Positions 1 to 10,042 are shown, counted from the first letter of the stretch. The stretch: 64,000 bases of DNA from Planctomycetota bacterium (GCA_018242525.1 JAFEBS010000056.1:189202-253201), one strand, 5' to 3'. The notes: generated from the sequence alone by a model not told the origin. A program made the numbers and translations.

Positions 1-176
1 AGGATCCGCAGTCTCGCGGCCGATGGCACTTGATTTCGTGATGCAATCCGAGGGTGAGCGAGGGAGTCCTCGGGAAAAGCCGCTGATTTCCCTGTCGCTG
101 ACGCTTTGGGTTCGCAAAGTCAGTGACAATGGACTCACGGCGACTGGTAGTACTTCAGCACGCATTGGCAATCAAC

Positions 177-1946
177 ATGGAAGCACAATACACAGTTCTG
201 GCCCGGCGCTTTCGGCCGCAGACCTTTACCGAAGTTGTCGGTCAGGAACGGATTGCTCAAACGTTGCGAAACGCAATCCGCGAGGGACGCGTCGCGCATG
301 CCTATCTGTTCACAGGGGCGCGCGGGGTCGGCAAGACATCCATGGCGCGCATCTTCGCCAAGGCTCTCAACTGTCCCAACTGCAATGCCGAGGGTGTCCC
401 CTGTAACAACTGCGAAATCTGCAACGGGATCAGCACCGGTCAGGATGTCGACGTATCGGAAATCGACGGTGCCAGCAATCGAGGGATCGACGATATTCGC
501 TCGTTGCGAGCCAACGTCGGCGTCAAGTCGATGCGGTCCAAGTACAAAGTCTACATCATTGACGAAGTTCACATGCTGACCAAGGAAGCGTTCAACGCGC
601 TCCTGAAAACGCTGGAAGAACCGCCGCCGCTGGTGAAATTCATCTTCTGTACAACGGAACCGAACAAGGTTCCCGATACCATCCTGTCCCGCTGCCAGCG
701 GTTTGATTTCGGGACGATTTCCGTCGACAACATCTCGTTGCGACTCGGTCAGCTGGCGGAGGCCGAGGGATTTCAGGTCGATCCTGCCGCCTTGGAACTG
801 GTAGCGCGGCGAGCCGCCGGTTCAATGCGCGACAGCCAGTCGTTGTTTGACCAGTTACTGGCATTCGGCGCCGAAAAGATCACGTCGGCGGATGTCCATC
901 GATTGCTGGGAACCGCTCCCGACGACCGAGTCGTAGAGATCATGGACGCGCTGATCGAGCGGGATCGGGCCAGAGCGTTGACATGCCTGGAAGGGGCCCT
1001 GAACGAAGGGGTCCAACTGGAAGCGTTAACCGATCAATTCGTCGGCTATTTCCGGGATCTAATGGTCACCGCCTGTGGTGCAGTGGAAGCCGCACTTTTG
1101 AGCGTCGGGACGGATCAGCGTCCGAAACTGCTGGAACAAGCCTCGCGCTGGGGCCTGCAAACGATTGTAGCGGGCATGCAAATCATGGCCGAAACCAAAG
1201 CGCGGATGCAGCGAGTCACCTATGGCCGGGCGTTGGCGGAACTGGCTCTGGTCCGGATTTCGATGCTGGAGGATCTGGATCGGCTGGACGAACTTGTGGC
1301 CAAATTACGCGGTGGCGCGGGTGGCAGCCTTCCGTCCAGCGGAAGCCCGGGGCCGATTCGATCTCCCCAAACTGCCAGCCAGCCGGCCAACCCGGCGGGC
1401 GAAAAAAAAAATGACGTAGCACCGTCAATTCCGCCCGTGGAACCGCACAGGTCCACGCCAGACCTGCCCGAATCAGTGCCGGTTCCGATTGTGCCGCCGC
1501 CAGCGGCTGCTCCTCCCACCATTGAGTGGAAGCCGGGATGTGAAAAGGAGTTACATACGGCTGTTCTGGCCGGTTTGACCGACATGACCGGAACTCACTT
1601 GAATCGAGTTTCCAGAACTGCAATTTCTGGGCCAACTCAACTAGATTTTTACTTTCCCGCGAACTATGATCTGGATCGACGGCTGTGTGACCGCCCCGAA
1701 GTGGTTGCCAAGCTGGAGCAGATTGTGGCTGGATTAACCGGACAGCAGGTCCGGGTCCGGTTCCTGGTCTCCGAGGCGGCTGTGGAGGAACCTGTGAAAG
1801 CAACTCCACCGCCGAAAGCAGTTTCCTCAAAAAGTCAATTTGTGGAAATGCCCGAGGATCCCTATCTGCAAGACGTCATGAACGTGTTCGGCATCAAGAT
1901 CTGGAAAGTCCAACCGCAGCCTGACAGTCCAGAGGCCAGCGGTTGA
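177..1946 (+). CDS. dnaX: DNA polymerase III subunit gamma/tau
   Basis: Clamp-loader ATPase that loads the sliding clamp during replication. From the ATG at 177 the product is 589 aa and opens with the typical N-terminus (YTVLARRFRPQTF). It has a P-loop GARGVGKT at residues 47-54, a zinc-binding cysteine cluster (C66, C69, C76, C79, C82), a Walker B IDEVHML and a sensor-like CTTEPNKVPDTILSRC. A Pro/Ala-rich linker (about residues 380-450) leads to a tau-like C-terminal region. An in-frame ATG at 123 would add 18 residues unlike the family, so 177 is preferred. It is followed by ybaB and recR, the conserved dnaX-ybaB-recR order, which supports co-transcription. Confidence 0.97.
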   Translation: MEAQYTVLARRFRPQTFTEVVGQERIAQTLRNAIREGRVAHAYLFTGARGVGKTSMARIFAKALNCPNCNAEGVPCNNCEICNGISTGQDVDVSEIDGASNRGIDDIRSLRANVGVKSMRSKYKVYIIDEVHMLTKEAFNALLKTLEEPPPLVKFIFCTTEPNKVPDTILSRCQRFDFGTISVDNISLRLGQLAEAEGFQVDPAALELVARRAAGSMRDSQSLFDQLLAFGAEKITSADVHRLLGTAPDDRVVEIMDALIERDRARALTCLEGALNEGVQLEALTDQFVGYFRDLMVTACGAVEAALLSVGTDQRPKLLEQASRWGLQTIVAGMQIMAETKARMQRVTYGRALAELALVRISMLEDLDRLDELVAKLRGGAGGSLPSSGSPGPIRSPQTASQPANPAGEKKNDVAPSIPPVEPHRSTPDLPESVPVPIVPPPAAAPPTIEWKPGCEKELHTAVLAGLTDMTGTHLNRVSRTAISGPTQLDFYFPANYDLDRRLCDRPEVVAKLEQIVAGLTGQQVRVRFLVSEAAVEEPVKATPPPKAVSSKSQFVEMPEDPYLQDVMNVFGIKIWKVQPQPDSPEASG

Positions 1947-1962
1947 GCAGAGGAATGGGAAA

Positions 1963-2310
1963 ATGCTCAAAGAGTTTGCAGCCATGGCGTCCATGATGAA
2001 GCAGGCGCAGGGCATGAGTGGCAAACTGCAGGAAGCCCGGGAACGCATCGCCAACCTGCGATGTGAAGGTCAGGCTGGAGCCGGAATGGTGACGGTCGAA
2101 GTCACCGGCCAATTGAAAGTGGTGAACTGCCGCATCGACCCCACCCTGTTCCAATCCGGCGATCGGGAGATGATTGAAGATCTGATCTGTTCTGCCACGA
2201 ATCTGGCCATCGACAAAATCCGTGAGTCCCAACTGAAGGAAATGGAATCGGTCACCGGTGGACTGAACATTCCAGGATTGACCGATGCGTTGTCGGGAAT
2301 GGGTTTGTAG
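1963..2310 (+). CDS. ybaB: YbaB/EbfC family nucleoid-associated protein
   Basis: Small DNA-binding protein of 115 aa, the usual family length. The N-terminal helix has the repeated Met/Gln pattern MMKQAQGMSGKLQEA, followed by the conserved GAGMVTVEVTGQLKVVNCRIDP strand region (shown here only in part: VTVEVTGQ at about 43-50) and a C-terminal helix. The gene begins 16 bp after dnaX and lies before recR, the standard arrangement, so it is probably part of a dnaX-ybaB-recR operon. Members of the family form dimers that bind DNA; the exact role here is inferred from the family. Confidence 0.95.
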   Translation: MLKEFAAMASMMKQAQGMSGKLQEARERIANLRCEGQAGAGMVTVEVTGQLKVVNCRIDPTLFQSGDREMIEDLICSATNLAIDKIRESQLKEMESVTGGLNIPGLTDALSGMGL

Positions 2311-2379
2311 GTCGGAACAATCGGGCATTCAACACGGGGGTCGGGTGACCACGCCAAATACCAACAGAGAGTCACACGG

Positions 2380-3003
2380 ATGGCGAAGTTTGAAGAAACC
2401 ACGCGACACCCCTACGGCAAGGCGGTCGGCACTTTGATTGACCGGCTGGCATCGTTGCCGGGGATTGGCCGCAAATCGGCGGAACGGCTGGCAAACCACT
2501 TGCTGGCGTGTCCGGAGGAGGAAGCGAATTCACTGGCAGATGCGATTCGACAAGTGAAAACTCGAGTTCATCAGTGCTCCGATTGCTTCAACCTGACCGA
2601 GAATGATCGGTGCGACATCTGTGCAGATCCGCGTCGCGATCATCATTCGGTCTGCATCGTCGAACAGTCGCGGGATCTGCTCGCACTGGAGGCGGCCGGG
2701 ATTTTCGGCGGGGTGTATCACGTGCTGGGCGGTCGAATTTCACCGCTCAATGGTGTGGGCCCGGATGATCTGACCATTGATGCCCTGGTCAAACGAGTTC
2801 GAACACAGGGAGTTCGGGAAATCGTCATGGCGACGAACCCGACTTTGGAAGGGGATGGCACTGCGCTGTACATCTCCAATTTGCTCGCCAATGACAACGT
2901 CAAGATCACACGACTTGCCCGCGGGATCGCGTCAGGAAGTGTGCTAGAGTTTGCCAATCGGGAAATGCTGGCGGACGCGTTACGCGGTCGCCAATCATTT
3001 TAG
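2380..3003 (+). CDS. recR: Recombination mediator protein RecR
   Basis: RecFOR-pathway protein that helps load RecA at gaps. The 207-aa length matches the family. It carries an N-terminal helix-hairpin-helix (SLPGIGRKSAERLA, about 25-38), a four-cysteine zinc finger (C66, C69, C78, C81) and a Toprim domain beginning near residue 90 (VCIVEQSRDLLALE). The start ATG at 2380 is followed directly by the family-like N-terminus. It sits 69 bp after ybaB, completing the conserved dnaX-ybaB-recR cluster. Confidence 0.97.
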   Translation: MAKFEETTRHPYGKAVGTLIDRLASLPGIGRKSAERLANHLLACPEEEANSLADAIRQVKTRVHQCSDCFNLTENDRCDICADPRRDHHSVCIVEQSRDLLALEAAGIFGGVYHVLGGRISPLNGVGPDDLTIDALVKRVRTQGVREIVMATNPTLEGDGTALYISNLLANDNVKITRLARGIASGSVLEFANREMLADALRGRQSF

Positions 3004-3027
3004 TGATCGCTGTTCATCCGCCCACAT

Positions 3028-3051
3028 CCGTATCGCCTCAGGCCGATACGG
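3028..3051. other. Stem-loop between recR and rpoN
   Basis: CCGTATCG at 3028-3035 pairs perfectly with CGATACGG at 3044-3051 across an 8-nt loop. It lies 24 bp after the recR stop. No T-run follows, so a classical intrinsic terminator is not shown; it could be a transcript-end or processing structure. Confidence 0.45.
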
Positions 3052-3111
3052 GAGTGAGTGATTGACGGCACTTTACCTGCAACGTCCGACAACTTTGGTC
3101 TTCGATTCATC

Positions 3112-4596
3112 ATGCATCTGAACTTCTCACAACAGTACAGAATGAGCCAAACTATGAAGTTGGCTCCGCGCATGATTCAATCCATGGAGATCCTGCAGTT
3201 GCCCCTGATGGCGCTGGATGAACGGATCGAGCAGGAAATCAGCGAAAACCCATGCCTTGAGCGACTCTCGTCGGATCCCGAAGCCCCCGAAGCCGAGCAC
3301 AATCGCGAAGAAGCCCGGGACGAGGCGGCCGAAAAGAGCGTCGGTGAAGAGATCCTGCAGGTCGATTCGAACAACAACAACGAAGCCGACTTCGAACGAT
3401 TGCTGGAAATCTCGCAGGACTGGCCTGAAGACAATTACACTTCGGGCAGCAAACCGTCCTCGAACCGGATGGAAGAGAATTCGGATCGCCAAAATGACAT
3501 GATGGCGAGCATCACCGAAAAGCCGCAGTCGCTGAACGACTATCTGCTGGAACAGTTCTTCTACTTCAATTCCCCCCGGGAAGTGCGCGAGTTCGGTGAG
3601 TTCTTGATCCAGAACCTGGATCCCAACGGACGACTGCCGTCCAGCCTGCCCGAACTGATGCAGGTCTACGGACGCCAGGTTTCCGCGATGGATGCCCAGG
3701 CCGCCCTGCAGTTGATCCAGCGTCTGGACCCTCCCGGCTGTGGAGCCCGCGATTGGCGCGAATGCCTGCTGCTGCAGGTCACGGACGAAACGCCGCACCG
3801 CGACGTCCTGATCACCCTGATCTCGTCGCACCTGGAGGATCTGGCCCAGAATCGATTGCCGCTGATCGAACGGAAAACCGGCTATTCGATTCAACTCATC
3901 AAGGAAGCCCTGGAAGAACTGAAAAAGCTGAATCCGTACCCTGGCAAAGGTTTTGAAGCCCGGCCGGCCCAGGCGGTGACTCCGGATGTGTTCGTCGACA
4001 AGTCGGCTGATGGAACCTGGATCGTTCGCCTGGAAGACGAATACACCCCGCGGCTGCGAATCAGCAAACGATACCAGGAAATGCTGAAAGCGGGTGTGGA
4101 TGCGAAGGCCAAGGACTATATCAAGCGGAAAATCGATTCGGCCAAGTGGCTGATCGAAAGTATTGAACAGCGACACAACACTTTGAAGCGGGTTGCCCAG
4201 GCGATCGTTGATCGCCAGAACGGTTTCCTGGAATACGGCCCCGAAGCGATTTCCCCGCTGAAAATGCAGGAGATCGCCGATGTGGTCAAGGTTCACGTCA
4301 CGACTGTGTCCCGGGCAGTGGACGACAAGTGGATTCAAACTCCACGCGGACTGTATCCGCTGAAACGGTTCTTCGGCGGTGGAACGGTCACCGAAAGCGG
4401 CGAAGAAGTCGCCTGGGACATCATCCGCATCAAGCTGAAGGAAATTGTCGACAACGAAGACAAGAACGATCCGCTCAGCGACGATGCTCTCGTCGAAGAA
4501 CTGGCCAAGCACGGTTACAACCTGGCCCGTCGTACGGTCACCAAGTACCGCAAGGCACTGGATATCCCCTCGTCACGCCAACGCCGGGCGTATTGA
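3112..4596 (+). CDS. rpoN: RNA polymerase sigma-54 factor
   Basis: Alternative sigma factor that recognises -24/-12 promoters and needs an AAA+ activator; a candidate activator is encoded at 49786-51801. From the ATG at 3112 the product is 494 aa. Region I is Gln/Leu-rich (MKLAPRMIQSMEILQLPL), followed by an acidic region II, a core-binding domain, a helix-turn-helix (about residues 380-410) and the C-terminal RpoN box ARRTVTKYRK. A GTG at 3058 would extend the ORF by 18 residues, but region I begins naturally at 3112. The final codons run into a short spacer before the lipoprotein gene at 4621. Confidence 0.96.
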   Translation: MHLNFSQQYRMSQTMKLAPRMIQSMEILQLPLMALDERIEQEISENPCLERLSSDPEAPEAEHNREEARDEAAEKSVGEEILQVDSNNNNEADFERLLEISQDWPEDNYTSGSKPSSNRMEENSDRQNDMMASITEKPQSLNDYLLEQFFYFNSPREVREFGEFLIQNLDPNGRLPSSLPELMQVYGRQVSAMDAQAALQLIQRLDPPGCGARDWRECLLLQVTDETPHRDVLITLISSHLEDLAQNRLPLIERKTGYSIQLIKEALEELKKLNPYPGKGFEARPAQAVTPDVFVDKSADGTWIVRLEDEYTPRLRISKRYQEMLKAGVDAKAKDYIKRKIDSAKWLIESIEQRHNTLKRVAQAIVDRQNGFLEYGPEAISPLKMQEIADVVKVHVTTVSRAVDDKWIQTPRGLYPLKRFFGGGTVTESGEEVAWDIIRIKLKEIVDNEDKNDPLSDDALVEELAKHGYNLARRTVTKYRKALDIPSSRQRRAY

Positions 4597-4620
4597 TTCA
4601 ACCCGACACGTTCGTTCAGG

Positions 4621-6159
4621 ATGCTGAATCCAATGGGCGATCAGGTTCCGACAATCCGCTTCCACTGGGAACTGCTGGCCCTGTGTCTGCTGGCGGCTGG
4701 ATCACCGGGCTGTGGAGGTGCCAAGCCGTCCCCGCAACATGTCGAGTCCCCCGCTCCGCCAGCACGACCACTGCTTGAAAAACCGACCGCGCCGGGTGCT
4801 GAATCCATTACAAAGCAAACATCGGCCCCCGCAGAAAACAGTTCCGATTCGCCGGCGAACCCGTCCAACGTCCAGCCCACCAAACCTGAGCCGATCCTGC
4901 GACCGGCCGACCAGCGGCCTCATCACGACGATCGGCGACTGGCCGAACTGGGGATTCGACTTTACGAATCGACTCGATTGAAACTGTACACCGACATCGA
5001 TCCGGCCGTCGCAGCAACTCTGCCACCGGTGATTGACCAGGCGTACCAGGCTCTGGTGGATTACTTTGGGCCGCTGGCTCCTGATCGAGCCCGTTCAGAA
5101 TTCCAGATGACGGGATATCTGATCAAGGACGACGTCTTGTTTCGTGAAGTCGGGCTGATCCCGGAGGACCTGCCTCCGTTTGAACACGGACGCCATCGCC
5201 GGAATGAATTCTGGATGCGGGAGCAGAAATACGATTACTATCGACGACACCTGTTGATTCACGAAGTGACCCACTGCTTTATGACAGTGATGCCCGATGT
5301 GGACGCCCCCGTGTGGTACATGGAAGGGATGGCCGAATGTTTTGGGACTCACCGCACGGCCCCCGATGGAACGATTCAGTTTCGAGTGATGCCAACGTCA
5401 CCGGAGGAGTTTGCGGGCTCGGGGCGGATCACCGCCATCCGGAATGATTACGCGGCCGGACGAGCCCGGTCGATCCCCGACATCCTGGATCTGCAACCGA
5501 TCGAATTCCTGAAGACCGAGCATTATGCATGGTCATGGGGATTGTGCACATTCCTGGATCACACTCCTCATTTCCAGGAGCGATTCCGGAAGTTGGGCGG
5601 GTACCTGCAGCGTAATGCCTTTCCGACCCAGTTCATTCGTGACTTCGGCCTGGATTCACGAGACCTTGCCACCGAGTGGACGTTATTTGTGCAAAATCTG
5701 CAGTACGGTTATGACATTCAGCGATCCGCGATCGAATTTGTGCCGGGGAAAAAGCTCGACTCGTCACGTCCCAGGCACGAAGCCCGGATTCAGGCAGATC
5801 GTGGGTGGCAATCCAGTGGGGTCCTGATGGAATTCGGACGTGAGTACCGGGTGGCGGCCACCGGGCAATTCGAATTGGCCGCCGTACCAAAACCGTGGAT
5901 CAGCGAACCGCAGGGGATCAGCTTTCAGTACTTCGAGGGCGCTCCCCTCGGATTGCTGGTCGGAGCGATGCGTGCCGAAGAGGGCGAAACCGGTGGTGCC
6001 GCAGACTCAATGCTCAAAGTCTATCCGATGGGACGGGGCGGAACCTTTACAGCGCCCAGTTCAGGCACGTTGTACCTGCGGGTGAACGATGCCTGGAATT
6101 CGCTGGCCGACAACAAGGGGCAGGTGACGGTCGAGATCAATGCGGCCGAGCCCGAGTAA
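4621..6159 (+). CDS. Putative lipoprotein with a HExxH metallopeptidase-like domain (DUF1570-like)
   Basis: A 512-aa exported protein. The N-terminus has a hydrophobic stretch ending SPGC at about residues 30-33, which could be a lipobox, followed by a Pro/Ala-rich linker (about 35-105). The central domain contains HEVTH at 214-218 and, some 20 residues later, YMEGMAE, which together resemble the zinc ligands of a gluzincin peptidase. This arrangement is seen in planctomycete DUF1570-type proteins; proteolytic activity is not shown. The C-terminal 130 residues are beta-rich and unassigned. The start could also be the ATG at 4633. It lies 25 bp after rpoN on the same strand. Confidence 0.75.
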   Translation: MLNPMGDQVPTIRFHWELLALCLLAAGSPGCGGAKPSPQHVESPAPPARPLLEKPTAPGAESITKQTSAPAENSSDSPANPSNVQPTKPEPILRPADQRPHHDDRRLAELGIRLYESTRLKLYTDIDPAVAATLPPVIDQAYQALVDYFGPLAPDRARSEFQMTGYLIKDDVLFREVGLIPEDLPPFEHGRHRRNEFWMREQKYDYYRRHLLIHEVTHCFMTVMPDVDAPVWYMEGMAECFGTHRTAPDGTIQFRVMPTSPEEFAGSGRITAIRNDYAAGRARSIPDILDLQPIEFLKTEHYAWSWGLCTFLDHTPHFQERFRKLGGYLQRNAFPTQFIRDFGLDSRDLATEWTLFVQNLQYGYDIQRSAIEFVPGKKLDSSRPRHEARIQADRGWQSSGVLMEFGREYRVAATGQFELAAVPKPWISEPQGISFQYFEGAPLGLLVGAMRAEEGETGGAADSMLKVYPMGRGGTFTAPSSGTLYLRVNDAWNSLADNKGQVTVEINAAEPE

Positions 6160-6180
6160 CCGAACGGTCGCCAGCAGCGA

Positions 6181-7995
6181 TCACGACGCGGGTGCGGTCG
6201 CCGACGTTTCCGCGTCTGTGTTTTTCGGTGATGTGGGCTCGACCGTGACAGTCGGTTTGCAGAACAGGTCCGCCTGAACACGGGCTCGTTCCCGATCGAT
6301 TTGATCGGGGGTCGCACCCAGATCGCCGAGCATGGCGACCGCCATGGACAATGCCACTTCACCTTCGCCGGAAAAGACCTGACTGGCCCCGGCCTGCATC
6401 AGCCCCGGGACTTCGCGCAGGTAATTGGACCGCACCAGGATCCTGATGGCGGGATTCATTTCGCGCGCCTGCCGAATCACTTCCTCTGTCCCGGTGATGC
6501 CAGCGACACTCAGAATCAAGGTTCCGGCCTGATCGACACCCGCAGACCGCAAGGTTTCTGCGTGAACAGCATCTCCGTAGACGGCAGGAATGCCGTCTTG
6601 ACGCAGCGTTCGCACCGTCTGCAGATTCATTTCCATCACGCAGGGCGAAATACCGTTTTCTTGCAGCAGTCGGCAAACCGTTCTACCAACCGGTCCGAAT
6701 CCCGCCACGACCGCCCGGTGTCGAAGATCGGTCGATACCGGACCAGCAGCAGGATCGACGGATGGACCGGCGGGCTGAACCACTCGGGAATTCAGCCAGC
6801 GCCACAGGCGGGGCCGGCGAATGGCCCACGCTTCCAGCGGGCCAACCAATCGATACAGCAGCGGTGACAGCGAAATCGAGATGATTGCGGTTGCCACCAA
6901 TGCGTTCGAGGCCTGGGCGTTGAAGATTTGCAGGTCGTTCCCCACCGACACCAGGATGAACGAGAACTCGCCGATTTGAGCCAGCGCGATGGCCACTGCC
7001 AGAGCGGTTCGGACGGGATACCCCAGCATCAGGACGATCGCCACCGCCGCCAATGGTTTGCCAATCAGAACTATGGCCACTGTGATCGCCACCACCCACG
7101 GAGCGTCCAGCAGTTGCACCGGGTCAAACAACATGCCAACAGACACAAAAAACAGCACGGCAAAGGCGTCGCGCATGGGCAGCGCATCCGTGGCTGCCCG
7201 CAAACTGAATTCCGAACGGCCCACCACCATCCCGGCCAGGAACGCGCCCAGCGCCATCGAGACTCCAAACAATCGCGACGAGCCGACCGCAATCCCCAGT
7301 GCCACCACCAGGACCGTCAGCGTGAACAATTCCCGCGATCGGGTGGCTGCAACGCGCGACAGAAGGTACGGGATGAACCGATCGCCAACGACGACCGTCA
7401 GTCCGACCAGGACAGCAACCTTGACGCATGCCAGCAGGATGGCACCCAGCACTTGGGTGATGCCGGACGAATGTTCGCCGAAGATCGTCGGCAGCAGCAC
7501 GAGCACCAGCACGGTAAACAGGTCTTCGACGATCAGCCAACCGATCGCGATGTGCCCGACCGGCGTATGCATGTCATTGTTGTCCGCCAGGACCCGGGTC
7601 AGCACGACGGTGCTGGCCACAGAAATGGCCAGTCCGAAAATCAGGCTGCCCCCCCAACTGTAGTGAAAGCACCAGCCGGAAATGGCACCCAGCAATGTGG
7701 CGAACAGGCACTGGGCGATCGCGCCGGGGACGGCGATGCGACGCACCGCCAGCAGATCATTCAGATGAAAATGCAGCCCGACCCCAAACATCAGCAGGAT
7801 GACGCCAATCTCGGCCAGTTGTTCCGCCAGTTCACGGTTGGCGACAAATCCCGGAGTGTTCGGCCCGACTGCCAGTCCCGCCAGCAAGTAGCCCACAATC
7901 GGGGACAGTCCCAGTCGGTGCGTGATGTAACCCAGCAGCAGGGCCGCCGCGAGGCCACCAGTCAGTGTCGGGATCAATTCAAGATGATGATGCAC
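6181..7995 (-). CDS. CPA2 family cation/proton antiporter with C-terminal RCK/TrkA-N domain (KefB/YbaL-like)
   Basis: Inner-membrane monovalent cation:proton antiporter. The first 385 of 604 residues form about 12 hydrophobic segments with family motifs (GYLLAGLAVGPNTPG near 35-49, GWLIVEDLF 152-160, ALGAFLAGMVVGRSEF near 248-263). A linker leads to an RCK domain with the nucleotide-binding GFGPVG at 432-437 and an acidic DAVHAETL loop, as in YbaL and KefB. The start is a GTG at 7993-7995. It converges with the lipoprotein gene, with only 21 bp between stops, and lies downstream of the lipase-maturation-factor gene on the same strand. The transported ion cannot be told from sequence alone. 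Confidence 0.92.
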   Translation of the reverse strand: MHHHLELIPTLTGGLAAALLLGYITHRLGLSPIVGYLLAGLAVGPNTPGFVANRELAEQLAEIGVILLMFGVGLHFHLNDLLAVRRIAVPGAIAQCLFATLLGAISGWCFHYSWGGSLIFGLAISVASTVVLTRVLADNNDMHTPVGHIAIGWLIVEDLFTVLVLVLLPTIFGEHSSGITQVLGAILLACVKVAVLVGLTVVVGDRFIPYLLSRVAATRSRELFTLTVLVVALGIAVGSSRLFGVSMALGAFLAGMVVGRSEFSLRAATDALPMRDAFAVLFFVSVGMLFDPVQLLDAPWVVAITVAIVLIGKPLAAVAIVLMLGYPVRTALAVAIALAQIGEFSFILVSVGNDLQIFNAQASNALVATAIISISLSPLLYRLVGPLEAWAIRRPRLWRWLNSRVVQPAGPSVDPAAGPVSTDLRHRAVVAGFGPVGRTVCRLLQENGISPCVMEMNLQTVRTLRQDGIPAVYGDAVHAETLRSAGVDQAGTLILSVAGITGTEEVIRQAREMNPAIRILVRSNYLREVPGLMQAGASQVFSGEGEVALSMAVAMLGDLGATPDQIDRERARVQADLFCKPTVTVEPTSPKNTDAETSATAPAS

Positions 7996-8044
7996 TTGCG
8001 ATTCAAATCTTTGAAGAATGTTCCAGGAAATCGATCAGCAGGCG

Positions 8045-9688
8045 TTATTCACTCTGACGCGACAGCGGACCGGTCAGGTACCCCGTCTGACTGCGCGACC
8101 ACCAGCTACCGACAGCCAGACGGTGGTCCGCTGATGTGAACTTGTAGTCATAGTACGCCAACCGCACAAACCGCGGGGGATTGTCCGCCATTTCCGGGTG
8201 TCCAATCAATCGAGCGACTTTCGGATTTCCCTCCAGCAATTTCTGTGTCAACGCGGTCAACCAGTGTCCGTTGCCGACAGGATCCAACCCCGCAAACCAC
8301 ATCTGCCAGTCCAGCCGCGGCATGTGCGGAGCAACAATCGGCGGCGGTCGATCGACTGGTCCCGGCTGATAGGGAAACGCGACCGCCTGCCACGTCGTCC
8401 CGTCCTGGCTGATCTCGATCACAATCTCCGACCGCCGAGTCGTCATGACGCGAAACAGACCGTATCCATTGATGGTTCGCAGCGGGGCCAATGGTTTTAA
8501 GATCCTGGTTTCACTCCATGACAACAGCAGCCCGTCCAATGTTCGCAGTGTCTGAGTCACAACGGCAGGCATTTTGTCAGCCCGTTGGGTTCTGACCATC
8601 TCTCGCACCATCGTCAGCAGACTGACCGCCAGCATCATGCCCGCAGCCAGTGTTCCGAGGATTGACCGCCAGCACCATGCGGCAGGCACTCGCTGAGTCC
8701 TGACCGCCGTCTGGACATCGTCCTGGGCGGCCTCACGAATGTTGCCAATGACGAGGTGTTCGCTGTGCCGCCAGCGACGCGGAATCAGGCGGCACAACAG
8801 ATCATCGTTCAACAACGGAATCGCCAACATGATTGTTTGCAGGTTGAAGAACCCAAAGTTTCCCGTTGCTTCGATGGCAACCATCAACAGAATGGTTGCC
8901 ATTCCGAAAATCGATCGACCGCGCGAGCCACAGAACACCAAAAATGGCAGAAACAGTTCAACCAGAAACAGGATCATCAGGGAGATCTGATGGACCGGCC
9001 GCGGAAGCTGATAGACATACCAACTGGTCCAACTCGGAATTGGCTGCGTGTAATAGTGGAATTGCAGAGCGGTCCCGTCGCTCCAGGCCGTATCACCCGA
9101 CAGCAACTTGGTGACGCCGGACAGGAACATCAGCTTGAAGGCCAACCCCCACAACAGCCACCGCGCCAGCGGGAGTGGCTTGGAGGGCTGCCGCCAGTCC
9201 GGCCGCCAGCCTCGCGGGGCGTACAGGACAGAACAGGCCAACATTTCCAGCAGCAGCGTGTCCCACTGAAAGCTGAGAAAAACCTGCCCGGCACTACTGA
9301 GCGACAAGTACGTCGCCCAGATCGCCGGAATGACCAGCCGAGGTCCCCATCCGATCATCAACAGGATGGACAACACGGTTCCCAGGGCACACCACAAGTG
9401 CAACATCCCGTTTCCGGCCCCGAACCAGCACAGGCTGGGGAGTTGCCAATAGGCATTCGCCCCCAGCTTCTTGTGGACCAGTCCGAAGAATTCGTCAGCC
9501 GGCAACAGCCCGCGCTGGCCGACGAGTCCGTGAATCTGACTCCACAACGAAACAAATGCGATCAGGCAGACCAGACCGAGTCCACGAAAATACAACCGCC
9601 GGGTGACATCGTCACGCACTCCAGCCCGGTCCACCCCGCTGTCAGGCAGCGAACCGGGAACGAGCGGTGCGAGGTTTGTGGTGGACAT
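8045..9688 (-). CDS. Lipase maturation factor (LMF1) family protein
   Basis: A 547-aa polytopic membrane protein related to vertebrate lipase maturation factor 1. The N-terminal two thirds hold roughly eight hydrophobic helices (RGLGLVCLIAFVSLW, MLHLWCALGTVLSILLMIGW and others). The C-terminal domain has the family signature: INGYGLFRVMTTRRSEIVIE, then PPPIVAPHMPRLDWQMWFAGLD (cited in part), about residues 395-470. The ATG at 9688 is chosen because the upstream reading frame is not protein-like; a weak AGGGAT lies upstream. In animals LMF1 acts in lipase folding in the ER; in bacteria the role is unknown. It is followed after 49 bp by the antiporter gene. Confidence 0.9.
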   Translation of the reverse strand: MSTTNLAPLVPGSLPDSGVDRAGVRDDVTRRLYFRGLGLVCLIAFVSLWSQIHGLVGQRGLLPADEFFGLVHKKLGANAYWQLPSLCWFGAGNGMLHLWCALGTVLSILLMIGWGPRLVIPAIWATYLSLSSAGQVFLSFQWDTLLLEMLACSVLYAPRGWRPDWRQPSKPLPLARWLLWGLAFKLMFLSGVTKLLSGDTAWSDGTALQFHYYTQPIPSWTSWYVYQLPRPVHQISLMILFLVELFLPFLVFCGSRGRSIFGMATILLMVAIEATGNFGFFNLQTIMLAIPLLNDDLLCRLIPRRWRHSEHLVIGNIREAAQDDVQTAVRTQRVPAAWCWRSILGTLAAGMMLAVSLLTMVREMVRTQRADKMPAVVTQTLRTLDGLLLSWSETRILKPLAPLRTINGYGLFRVMTTRRSEIVIEISQDGTTWQAVAFPYQPGPVDRPPPIVAPHMPRLDWQMWFAGLDPVGNGHWLTALTQKLLEGNPKVARLIGHPEMADNPPRFVRLAYYDYKFTSADHRLAVGSWWSRSQTGYLTGPLSRQSE

Positions 9689-10042
9689 CAATTGGCATCC
9701 CTGCAATGACCAAATCAGGACTCCAAAAGGTAGACGAATCCTCCGCACGCGAACAGCCCACTCATTTTCCTGTCGTTTCCCGATGGGCAACCTGGCATGG
9801 TTGTGTTCATTTCTGACAATCGTCGTTAATGGCTGGGAAGGATACCTGAAGAACCGGCGACTGGCGATTGCATCAGCCGGCTCACGCCGCAGGATCACCT
9901 GGGTTTGTATGCGCAGCCGAGTTCAAGGCTGACGCATCGCCTGCGCGTTGAAACACCGGACGGTGGACAGTGACGTTGACGTAGTGGATAGTACGGGCGT
10001 TTTCCTGTCCCAATTCTTCTACATCTCTGGTCAAGGTGCCGC
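9689..10042. other. Divergent intergenic region
   Basis: 354 bp separate the divergently transcribed LMF-like gene and the PQQ dehydrogenase gene, so promoters for both must lie here. No convincing -35/-10 pair, repeat or RNA gene was recognised; translations across it do not look like protein. Confidence 0.5.

Noticed and set aside
1..176. Possible SRP RNA gene upstream of dnaX
   Set aside because: This is a common location in other bacteria, but the conserved GGAAGGAAGCAGC-type loop is absent, so there is no support.
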